Below, piece after piece: positions 56,096 through 63,514 of a DNA stretch of 64,000 bases. This stretch comes from a virus. The stretch covers positions 62,001 through 126,000 of the IMG/VR virus record IMGVR_UViG_3300011113_000675. One strand, written 5' to 3'. Both the position numbers and the translations under genes were made by a program. Below the pieces are notes generated by a model that did not search any database, was not told where the DNA came from, and saw only the letters and a list, made by a program, of their open reading frames with translations. Numbering within the stretch: position 1 is the first letter of the stretch; each line of letters begins with the position of its first letter.

Positions 56096-57380
56096 TTCCT
56101 TGTTTTTTTTCGTCAGATTTCATTTTTAATAGTTCCAACGTTTTGGAATCAACTATACCAGTTTCTTCCAATTCATTATTCCATTGAAACAATATAACTG
56201 CGTCAAAAGTATTATTACCGAAATCTCCATCGACACCTTTTTTCTCTGTATTATATCCTTTCAAAGTCAATCCATACTCCAAACTATCCAACATCTCTTG
56301 TACTTTTCTTACAGATTCTCCTTTTTGTCCGAATTCAATAACATATGGTTTTTTTGTTTTTGGGTCAATTTTTCCTGCCAACACATCCTGAATCGGTGGT
56401 GATATCATTTGATTTTCAGATTTTATCTTTTCCTCTAATCCTCTCATGGTTTCCTGATGTTCTTGTTCCAGTCGTGCTGACTCTGTGCAATCAACTTGTT
56501 TTAATAAATTAGGATTATCCTTGAACATTTGTTCGTGTTTCTTAAAATAGTCTCCTACTTCTTTTACAATACGTTCTTTAATCTTGGGATCTTTGAGAAA
56601 CTGTACCAATTGATAAAAAGATGAATCCTGACGTAGTTTCATTTTTTCTTCATCGGTTCCATAAAGGGCTAAATAAACTTCATCATATGTGTAGTAAATC
56701 CCTCCAATTGTAAAACCGAGCTTACCAAGACTCCAACTCATTTTTGTCAACAATAACACTGTCCCAAATAATAATTTACCACCAGTTTGTAGTATATTCG
56801 CAACGACTTGAGTGACGAAATATTTTTGTGTCAGATTTGCAATTTTCTGAGAATGTTGGGTAAGTTCTGACATTAATTCATCGGCTTGTTTTACTATTGC
56901 CTTTTCTGCGTCGGTCAATGTTTTCCTTTTAGCAAGTTCCCTACCCTTTTTGATGGTATCAAGGACCTGTTTTTTTCCTCTAGCCATGCTTCTTGAAACT
57001 CTTGGGCTCATGAGAGCAAATTCTGATGCAGGAATCAAACAAAAAGATAAAACCAATCCCGCCATGTAGTCGTCATCTTCATATAAATAAAGCCCTCCAT
57101 CAGCAAGACACGCTGCGGTTGAAACTCCCAAAAGAACTCCAGATGCTGGTGATGGAATTAATCCTAAGAGACCTGCTGCAACGTCGACAAAAGTCAACCA
57201 ATCATGTGCATCCCATGTTCTCATCCACTGTGGTGTTTTCGTGACTAACAATCCACCTGGAGAGAGCCCCCAGGCGCTTATGTTATTAAGTCCGATTTGC
57301 TCGTTGAGAACATTAACTCCCATCAAACTTTGAATTCGTTCTATTTCAGATTCATAAAGATATTTACCTCCTTGGTTCAC
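56085..57380 (-). CDS. Tagged membrane and peptidoglycan-binding protein
   Basis: Start at GTG 57380, 17 nt after the box at 57398-57404, with AAGGAGGT downstream; the frame to 57419 starts above the box. 432 residues. The tag IERIQSLMGVNVLNEQ is followed by hydrophobic helices (about 50-110 and 180-220) and a C-terminal PG_binding_1-like domain (KGESVRKVQEMLDSL, GDFGNNTFDAVILFQ). Probably a virion-internal protein acting at the envelope. Confidence 0.65.
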   Translation of the reverse strand: MNQGGKYLYESEIERIQSLMGVNVLNEQIGLNNISAWGLSPGGLLVTKTPQWMRTWDAHDWLTFVDVAAGLLGLIPSPASGVLLGVSTAACLADGGLYLYEDDDYMAGLVLSFCLIPASEFALMSPRVSRSMARGKKQVLDTIKKGRELAKRKTLTDAEKAIVKQADELMSELTQHSQKIANLTQKYFVTQVVANILQTGGKLLFGTVLLLTKMSWSLGKLGFTIGGIYYTYDEVYLALYGTDEEKMKLRQDSSFYQLVQFLKDPKIKERIVKEVGDYFKKHEQMFKDNPNLLKQVDCTESARLEQEHQETMRGLEEKIKSENQMISPPIQDVLAGKIDPKTKKPYVIEFGQKGESVRKVQEMLDSLEYGLTLKGYNTEKKGVDGDFGNNTFDAVILFQWNNELEETGIVDSKTLELLKMKSDEKKQGNEK

Positions 57381-57397
57381 AATTAAATCTTTTTTAT

Positions 57398-57404
57398 ATA
57401 AATA
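57398..57404 (-). promoter_or_regulatory. TATTTAT box deciding the GTG start
   Basis: Minus strand; the only start codon in frame below it is GTG at 57380. Confidence 0.5.
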
Positions 57405-57406
57405 TA

Positions 57407-57437
57407 TTGGTAATATCAATTATTTTGTATACTTTTG
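57407..57437 (+). promoter_or_regulatory. Host-type promoter, leaderless
   Basis: TTG (57407-57409), 20 nt, TACTTTTG (57430-57437), then TTTC and the ATG at 57442. It partly overlaps the minus-strand late box. Confidence 0.65.
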
Positions 57438-57441
57438 TTTC

Positions 57442-57696
57442 ATGATAAATTGGAACATTGGATCGAAAATAAAGTCTCTCGCAAAAAAAACAATTCACGT
57501 TATTGAGTCGATTGAGACTGTTGAAGGAAAAACTGTGATTTTCACTGAAGACACAAAATGTTTTCCAGCTGAAGATGTTAAAGAACATTACGACTCGTTC
57601 GTAGCAGAATACTTTATGAAAGTGTTTTCAGGACAGGAACCCACCATCGAAGATCGAGAAAAGATGAAAAAAATATTCAGGGCAAAAAAACAGTGA
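57442..57696 (+). CDS. Small protein, unknown
   Basis: 84 residues, beta-rich first half (TIHVIESIETVEGKTVIFT) and helical charged end. Early-type promoter; function unknown. Confidence 0.55.
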   Translation: MINWNIGSKIKSLAKKTIHVIESIETVEGKTVIFTEDTKCFPAEDVKEHYDSFVAEYFMKVFSGQEPTIEDREKMKKIFRAKKQ

Positions 57697-57712
57697 TTTA
57701 TAATAAGTAATG

Positions 57713-60160
57713 TTATTCCTTCAAATGATTAAACCTGAAGACAATGTTTTCCTCTTCAGGTTTATCTGAAAACAACGGACCCAAATATTCTCTGAAGTTG
57801 TTTCTCAACTTCATCTCGATTTGTTTTTCAACCTTTTCGGGAGTAAGGTTTGGTATTTCACCTTTCAAATAGTTTTCCGGTGTTGGAACTTGTTTTCCGT
57901 CTATCACTTTCAAAACGTCTTGAATATCCACGTTTACGACGTTCTTGTCGTCAATGTCTTCAACGGAAGAAATTTTGAACTTGATACTAATTTTCGGTTC
58001 CGCACCATAAGACGGAGATTTTGCGGTTGAAACTTTTTGAGATACTAATGAAGGTGCCATATCTCTAAATGCCTTTCGTTTAAGTTCCATAACTTTCTCA
58101 TGAGTAACACCTCTCTCAATCATTTCCATTTCCTGACGAGACAATAGATAAACTTGGGACTCTAAGGTGTCGTTCCATCTATATGGTCGAGACGCATTCA
58201 TTTGCTTCCCTGTGGAGGAAGAATATCTATCTGAGGTTTCATACCACTTACCGTCTTTGTAGATATAAACTGGATACCACCCATAAGACTCGACAATATA
58301 TATCTTTCCATCCATTGTTGCTCTCCAATATCCTCTTAGGTTTGAACCCTTAAATGGAAGTTGTGCTTTGGTATAAACCTTGGCATTATAATTTGGAGTA
58401 CGTTTCCCTTTCATCTTTCTCGGATCGATAAAGTTGTCCTTTGTCAATGATGAATAATCACCATCTTGTCGATAGTTCAAAAGATATAATTCCAAAATAT
58501 ATGGTGCAAAATCGGGATCGATTCCGAAATAAGGTAAATAATCCTTGATTGCTGTTTGTAAGTCTCTTTTGTTGTTGTAATTACTTTTTTGGGTATTAAG
58601 AATTTTGAATAGCTTGACAATCACCTTATTCGGTTCAATATCAATGTTGACCGCCTCATTCATCATATCATCACCACAAGCGGTAAGATAATATTCCATC
58701 AAATCATCACCATACCAATTTTGGGCCAAGGGGAAAATTATATCGATAAATTTTTCATAACTACCCTCGGGAAAATAATCTTCATTGACAGTGAAAAAAT
58801 GGTCAATCGCCATAGCGATAATGTTACCGGAATATTCGTATTCATCGGCATAGTCTCCACAAAGATCTGGAAATTCCTCCTGTGTCTCAAGAATATATTT
58901 CATGAAGGATTCCTTATTAACCCTTCGTTTCAATCTATCCATAAAGTCAGACTCAGACAATAATTCATGCTGTGATTCAACAATTCTTTGAAGTTGTAAT
59001 TCTGTCAAAATGTAATCTTTTTTCATTTTCGATTCCGTAACTTGTATAGGTATTGTGGGTAAATCTGGATTATTCCAACCTAATTTTGGATAATTTGTAC
59101 TTAAATATATATCATCCATCGGATTTTTAGACAGAGCTTTTTCAAGTTCAGATGCAATATTTTTTTGGTCATTGAAACTAATTCTTATAAGTTTTATTCC
59201 ATTCTCCTTACAGAATTTGTTTTTCGCCAAATCGTTCAATACCCTTTCTTTGTATCCCTCCAAACCTCTGTACCTACCCTCTACAGGAAAAAAATGTTGT
59301 CTCCCATCGAATTCTGCGATTACAACGGTTCCATCTTCTTTAACGAAATAAGCGTCCGATTTTAATTTATTTCGATTTCCACTTCCTTTAAAACTGTACG
59401 CCCCTAATTTTTTTTCTGTATCGACCGTATATCCTGAAACTTTTAGTGTGTCCACCATAGTGTATTCTCCCTTCCACTTGATATTTCTTTCCTTGTTGCA
59501 CACAGGACAAGCAAATTTTAAGTGGTTATCAAAGTATGCTACGGTACCCTTAGGATAAAGATTTACTGGTGTCTCGTGATTAGTACATTTGAAATTTTTT
59601 ACAAAGAGTCTAGTTTGATTCGATCCTTCACTTCTCGGAACTAAATAAAAATTTTCTTTTTCGAAACTTAGCGTTGTATCTTGAGGAACCGTACTCATAA
59701 ACTTTTCTATCTTGGAATCAAGATCTTGTGGATACATTTGATTAAGCCATTCAGAATAACATTTTTTACATGAGTTTTGTTTTAATTGTTCCAATCTGAT
59801 TTCACCAACCTCTCCATGAACTACTCCTTCTGAATCTGTTTTTTCACATATTACTCCATCGATGGTTTTGTGATGCCTCTCATCTTTACCATACGTAACA
59901 TTATCAAAGTTAAAATCAGGAAATAATTCTTTAAGCTTTTCAGTAGTCTGTTTGTTGTCCTTATCTTTTAATTCGGACAACATATTTTGCATGGTAAGAG
60001 TTTGGTCACCAGTACGATTTCTTCTATTACTAATCCATACTGCTATATCATTGTATTCGGGACTTTCATAAAAATCCTTCAATGTATTGAATTGAGAAAT
60101 ATATTCTTTAACTGAATCTATATCCCATTTTGATTCTCTACCTTCCGAAATTACTTCCAT
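57713..60160 (-). CDS. Endonuclease-like domain fused to a tagged virion-type protein
   Basis: About 815 residues. The start is MEVISEGRES (60160) or two residues earlier (60166). Residues up to about 375 hold a KWDIDSVKEYI-type DNA-recognition start, two zinc pairs (CKKC, CPVC) and a PD-(D/E)XK/Vsr-like core (VVIAEFDGRQHFFPVE ... LNDLAKNKFCKENGIKLIRI). A second tag begins at M381 (MKKDYILTELQLQRIVESQ). The rest includes the DEYEYSGNII ... WYGDDL domain shared with 27813-29267. It looks like a homing-type nuclease fused in front of a late protein. Confidence 0.6.
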   Translation of the reverse strand: MEVISEGRESKWDIDSVKEYISQFNTLKDFYESPEYNDIAVWISNRRNRTGDQTLTMQNMLSELKDKDNKQTTEKLKELFPDFNFDNVTYGKDERHHKTIDGVICEKTDSEGVVHGEVGEIRLEQLKQNSCKKCYSEWLNQMYPQDLDSKIEKFMSTVPQDTTLSFEKENFYLVPRSEGSNQTRLFVKNFKCTNHETPVNLYPKGTVAYFDNHLKFACPVCNKERNIKWKGEYTMVDTLKVSGYTVDTEKKLGAYSFKGSGNRNKLKSDAYFVKEDGTVVIAEFDGRQHFFPVEGRYRGLEGYKERVLNDLAKNKFCKENGIKLIRISFNDQKNIASELEKALSKNPMDDIYLSTNYPKLGWNNPDLPTIPIQVTESKMKKDYILTELQLQRIVESQHELLSESDFMDRLKRRVNKESFMKYILETQEEFPDLCGDYADEYEYSGNIIAMAIDHFFTVNEDYFPEGSYEKFIDIIFPLAQNWYGDDLMEYYLTACGDDMMNEAVNIDIEPNKVIVKLFKILNTQKSNYNNKRDLQTAIKDYLPYFGIDPDFAPYILELYLLNYRQDGDYSSLTKDNFIDPRKMKGKRTPNYNAKVYTKAQLPFKGSNLRGYWRATMDGKIYIVESYGWYPVYIYKDGKWYETSDRYSSSTGKQMNASRPYRWNDTLESQVYLLSRQEMEMIERGVTHEKVMELKRKAFRDMAPSLVSQKVSTAKSPSYGAEPKISIKFKISSVEDIDDKNVVNVDIQDVLKVIDGKQVPTPENYLKGEIPNLTPEKVEKQIEMKLRNNFREYLGPLFSDKPEEENIVFRFNHLKE

Positions 60161-60164
60161 ACTC

Positions 60165-60171
60165 ATAAATA
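60165..60171 (-). promoter_or_regulatory. TATTTAT late-type box
   Basis: Minus strand; ends 4 nt before the ATG at 60160 and overlaps the alternative ATG at 60166, favouring the shorter start. Confidence 0.45.
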
Positions 60172-60209
60172 CCCAATAAAAACGAAATCCCTATGATTAT
60201 AAAATAGAA

Positions 60210-60240
60210 TTGTCATATTGGAAAAAAAACAATATATTTG
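60210..60240 (+). promoter_or_regulatory. Host-type promoter of repeat paralog 2
   Basis: TTG (60210-60212), 20 nt, TATATTTG (60233-60240); the ATG at 60257 follows 16 nt later, excluding the in-frame upstream start at 60218. Confidence 0.65.
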
Positions 60241-60256
60241 TTCAACAACTAATTTT

Positions 60257-60982
60257 ATGAATCCGGGTCTCAAAAAAGTCGTATTTCGAAAACTGAATTT
60301 GGATTTATCCAAGGTTGAAATCATTTTGGCTGAAAATCACTCCATTTGGTTCATCGACCGTGCAAATAAGTATTGGTACTTTGAATTGGAAAAATCAGGT
60401 AAGTTATGGTGGAGATATGAGTTTTTTACCGATTTTTTTATCCTTTTTTCTCTCAAAATCGATGAATTCCAACCTCTACTCTCTGAATGGGTGGAAGGGA
60501 TTTTCGATAGTAATGTAAACATGACTCCGCGATCCGGACATAGACTTCATAGCACGGTAGAAGGTATCCTCAATCATGGATACAGAAAGGGATCTCGTAA
60601 GATAGATGAGGTACTAAATCGTGAGATTAACGAAATTGATGGGGGAGAGTTATTTAATGATAGTACAGTGGTAAAGGTTCTCAATATTGATATAAACGAA
60701 ACAATAGGAACCACAATTCGAGAACCAAATCAAATAATCGAGGTGATGAATCGTGAAGATATACTTAATCATAAGGTCGTTTCAATTTCACATGGGAATG
60801 AACTCATTGATATACACAATCAGATTCTTCTTAATGAGTTAGTATATGAAGTTGAATCTGCAGATCCTTTGGACACACCAGCACACGATTCGGTGGATGA
60901 AGTATTAAAATACAAAGTAACCCGAACCATACCCGACCTTAGTGAATCACTGACAGAAATCGATATTTTATTGAACCAATAA
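60257..60982 (+). CDS. Repeat paralog family protein 2
   Basis: 241 residues. N-terminal domain as in the 11798 protein (IWFIDRANKYWYFELEKSGK, LWWRYEFFTDFFILF, LSEWVE). The tail has at least six degenerate repeats of [VI]-[ED]-x-[VI]-[LMF]-N/K: VEGIFDSNVN, VEGILNHG, IDEVLNREIN, VVKVLNIDIN, IIEVMNRE, VDEVLKYKVT. Repeat number and spacing differ strongly from the 11798 protein, so the tail evolves fast. Function unknown. Confidence 0.7.
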   Translation: MNPGLKKVVFRKLNLDLSKVEIILAENHSIWFIDRANKYWYFELEKSGKLWWRYEFFTDFFILFSLKIDEFQPLLSEWVEGIFDSNVNMTPRSGHRLHSTVEGILNHGYRKGSRKIDEVLNREINEIDGGELFNDSTVVKVLNIDINETIGTTIREPNQIIEVMNREDILNHKVVSISHGNELIDIHNQILLNELVYEVESADPLDTPAHDSVDEVLKYKVTRTIPDLSESLTEIDILLNQ

Positions 60983-61023
60983 TTTATTATGGAGGTTTAA
61001 TTTTTTTTTATTATATTTTTTGT

Positions 61024-61407
61024 ATGGAAAAACCGAAAGTTCATAATGTAACGGAATGTCCCTCATGTAAAATCCCAAAAGGATGGGGGGAAGAAATTAT
61101 AATTTGTAATCATGAATTATATTGTGGTAAATTACTTTGTTTCAAGGAAGGTGCAAAATTCTCAATGCACTACCACATGATTAAAGATGAAACTTGGTAT
61201 GTTGATGAAGGTCAATTCATTTATAGATGGATTGATACAGAAACTGCACAAGTTAATGAACAAATCTTGAATGTCGGAGATGTCGTAAGACAACGACCAG
61301 GACAACCACATCAACTCGAAGCTCTTACCAAAGGTGTGGTCTTCGAAGTATCAACAGAACACTTTGATTCGGATTCATATAGAATTTGGAAAGGAGATAC
61401 ACAATGA
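61024..61407 (+). CDS. Cupin protein, sugar-phosphate isomerase-like
   Basis: 127 residues with a cupin barrel: PKGWGEEIIICNHEL, MHYHMIKDETWYVDEG, GDVVRQRPGQPHQLEAL. The HxH ... E metal site and KGWG start resemble the type II mannose-6-phosphate isomerase/GDP-mannose cupin. It starts the operon with HldE-like genes and may supply or modify a sugar phosphate. Confidence 0.75.
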   Translation: MEKPKVHNVTECPSCKIPKGWGEEIIICNHELYCGKLLCFKEGAKFSMHYHMIKDETWYVDEGQFIYRWIDTETAQVNEQILNVGDVVRQRPGQPHQLEALTKGVVFEVSTEHFDSDSYRIWKGDTQ

Positions 61408-61805
61408 AGATTTGGTTAAATGGTTGTTTTGATGTCCTACATCACGGACATTTCAAATTAATACAACATGCTACCTCATTTGGTGGTCAAGTTATGATTG
61501 GAATCGATTCTGATGAACGAGTAAAAAAACTAAAAGGAGAAGGGAGACCATTTCACTCCGAAAGTGAAAGAGCATTCAATCTTAAACAAATCTCAGGAGT
61601 AGATTCCGTAGTGGTGTTTGATTCTGATGAAATGTTAAGAGAAATTCTCGAACGTTATAAACCCGATAAATTTATTATAGGCTCAGATTATCTTGGAAAA
61701 AAAATAATCGGACAAGAGTTTGCAAAACAAGTTGTAATCTTCAACAGACTTGATAAATTTTCAACCACTGAAATACTAAATTATGCAAATAACGATAATA
61801 GGTGA
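61404..61805 (+). CDS. HldE2/RfaE2-like sugar adenylyltransferase
   Basis: 133 residues from the ATG at 61404 (ATGA overlap with the cupin stop). NGCFDVLHHGHFKLI holds the HxGH motif, and SERAFNLKQISGVDSVVVF and GSDYLGKKIIGQEF are typical of the C-terminal (nucleotidyltransferase) half of HldE, which makes ADP-heptose from heptose-1-phosphate. Confidence 0.8.
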   Translation: MKIWLNGCFDVLHHGHFKLIQHATSFGGQVMIGIDSDERVKKLKGEGRPFHSESERAFNLKQISGVDSVVVFDSDEMLREILERYKPDKFIIGSDYLGKKIIGQEFAKQVVIFNRLDKFSTTEILNYANNDNR

Positions 61806-62526
61806 ACTATGCCATGACGTATTCATCTATGGTGATGTGAAAAGACTATGCCCCGAAGCTCCAGTTCCAATTTTAACAGACATCGTCACAGAATCTAACT
61901 TAGGAATGGCCGGAAATGTCAAGGAAAATTTAAAGGCACATGATCCTTCACTAAAAATATCATTGATTCACCAAACAAATTCAATTACCAAAACGAGATA
62001 TATCGATCACAAAACAAATCATATGTTTCTTAGAGTTGACGAAGGTGAAGATAATATTGATTCATTAATACTTACATCAGAAATAATTGAAGAAATCTCA
62101 AAGTCGGATTTAGTAATTGTCAGTGATTACAACAAAGGATTTTTGAACGACGAAACTTTGATTCAAATTGGTAAGTTATCAAAACTATCCGTAATTGACA
62201 CCAAAAAAATTATTACCAAAAGACTAATTGAATCATTTACTTTTATGAAGTTGAATGAACACGAATATCAACGAAACAAGTTCATTTCAGATAAGAACAA
62301 AGATAAACTTATAATCACGTTGGGAATGCATGGTGCTAAACATGACGACATTGTATATTTATCACCATCTCCAAAACAAACGATTGATGTTAGTGGTGCT
62401 GGGGATACATTTACGGCATTTTTTAGTTTGAAATATTATGAAACTAAAAATATTTCGGAATCAATAAAATTTGCAAATCAAATGGCGTCTATTGTTGTAT
62501 CCAAAAGAGGTGTAGCAACTCCGTAA
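61783..62526 (+). CDS. HldE1/RfaE1-like PfkB sugar kinase, short form
   Basis: 247 residues. GELCHDVFIYGDVKRLCPEA and PVP-I match the start of HldE1; SDYNKGFL and VSGAGDTFTAFF (GAGD anion hole near 204) are the kinase motifs. It overlaps the adenylyltransferase by 23 nt. HldE1 proteins are usually about 320 residues, so internal parts are reduced. Together the two genes give a split version of the bifunctional HldE of ADP-heptose synthesis. Confidence 0.8.
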   Translation: MQITIIGELCHDVFIYGDVKRLCPEAPVPILTDIVTESNLGMAGNVKENLKAHDPSLKISLIHQTNSITKTRYIDHKTNHMFLRVDEGEDNIDSLILTSEIIEEISKSDLVIVSDYNKGFLNDETLIQIGKLSKLSVIDTKKIITKRLIESFTFMKLNEHEYQRNKFISDKNKDKLIITLGMHGAKHDDIVYLSPSPKQTIDVSGAGDTFTAFFSLKYYETKNISESIKFANQMASIVVSKRGVATP

Positions 62527-62532
62527 GTCAAG

Positions 62533-62862
62533 TTATACACTAAAACTTTCACCACATCCACATGTTCTTGATGCGTTCGGGTTTCTCCATTCGAATCCCT
62601 TACCATTCAACCCATCCTCATAATCTAATTCGGTACCAACCAAATACAACAAAGATAATTTATTGATGCAAACTTGAATGGTATCAAGATCGACAATTGT
62701 GTCTGTTGGTTCTACCTTATCATCAAACTTCATTTGATAAGATAATCCACTACAACCTCCCCCAATTACTCCGACTCTTAACTTATGAGTTTCAGGAGAT
62801 ATACCCTCATTCTCCATTAAAACCATAAGTTGATTTTTTGCTCGTTCTGATAGTGTAACCAT
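62533..62862 (-). CDS. A-type iron-sulphur carrier (IscA/ErpA-like)
   Basis: 109 residues with the three conserved cysteines: C37 in GGGCSGLSY and C101/C103 in RTCGCGESF. Members transfer Fe-S clusters to target proteins. Length equals the bacterial family. The stop lies 6 nt from the convergent kinase stop. In a phage it may support Fe-S enzymes during infection. Confidence 0.88.
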   Translation of the reverse strand: MVTLSERAKNQLMVLMENEGISPETHKLRVGVIGGGCSGLSYQMKFDDKVEPTDTIVDLDTIQVCINKLSLLYLVGTELDYEDGLNGKGFEWRNPNASRTCGCGESFSV

Positions 62863-62871
62863 ATAAAATTA

Positions 62872-63174
62872 TTAAAAAAGACCTAAATCGGAAACTTCTA
62901 CTCCCGTTAAATCATATACGAGTCTTCTGACTACTTTTCCAGCTTCCTTATCACTCAGTAAAAATAAGTCCATAATAGAACTGAAAATTCTTTCATCGAT
63001 GTTGAAGTAATACGCATTCATTTCAGGTGAATAAACTAGCACCGCGGTTTCTCGTCCATTCTTTTCGAAAATCTCCAATGTTGGAATTTCGGAATTTTTC
63101 AATTCCCCTAATTCGTTGAGTAAGTATTTTGTTGCGATTGTCTCTAATCTTGACTTATTTATCTCATATTTCAT
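62872..63174 (-). CDS. Small late protein, paralog of the next gene
   Basis: 100 residues. The start MKYEINKSRLETIATKYLL is a weak tag copy. The rest (IFSSIMDLFLLSDKEAGKVV) parallels the 63164-63502 protein in order and length, suggesting tandem duplication. Overlaps that gene by 11 nt. Confidence 0.55.
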   Translation of the reverse strand: MKYEINKSRLETIATKYLLNELGELKNSEIPTLEIFEKNGRETAVLVYSPEMNAYYFNIDERIFSSIMDLFLLSDKEAGKVVRRLVYDLTGVEVSDLGLF

Positions 63175-63502
63175 CTAAATCTATATGGTTAAAGGTTCCG
63201 AAATGCATTACTTTTGGTGGTTCGATACCAAGGTAGTTTGAAAACCATTTTCTGATTGATTCCTTTTTTTCTTCATAATCAAGTGAAAACATATTTACTA
63301 ACGGGTCTGAAATTTTTGCCCTATCGAAGAATACTCTGTCTTCAGATTCATTACTCATAAACACTATTTCTCCATTTTTGGTGGCAAAAACCCATTGTTT
63401 GTAATTTTTTTTACCTGGAACCCAAACTAAATCATTATATGCATCATTCAAAAAATATGCCCCCAAGTCAATCAGTCTCGATTCTGTGATTATTACCTTC
63501 AT
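63164..63502 (-). CDS. Tagged late protein
   Basis: 112 residues. Start MKVIITESRLIDLGAYFLND is a strong tag copy. A small alpha/beta body follows (QWVFATKNGEIVFMSNES, KISDPLVNMFSLDYEEKKE). Late box at 63508-63514, 5 nt before the ATG. Confidence 0.6.
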   Translation of the reverse strand: MKVIITESRLIDLGAYFLNDAYNDLVWVPGKKNYKQWVFATKNGEIVFMSNESEDRVFFDRAKISDPLVNMFSLDYEEKKESIRKWFSNYLGIEPPKVMHFGTFNHIDLDEI

Positions 63503-63514
63503 AAGTAATAAATA

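Noticed and set aside
60218-60256. Upstream start for repeat paralog 2
   Set aside because: The extension covers the promoter boxes TTG and TATATTTG.
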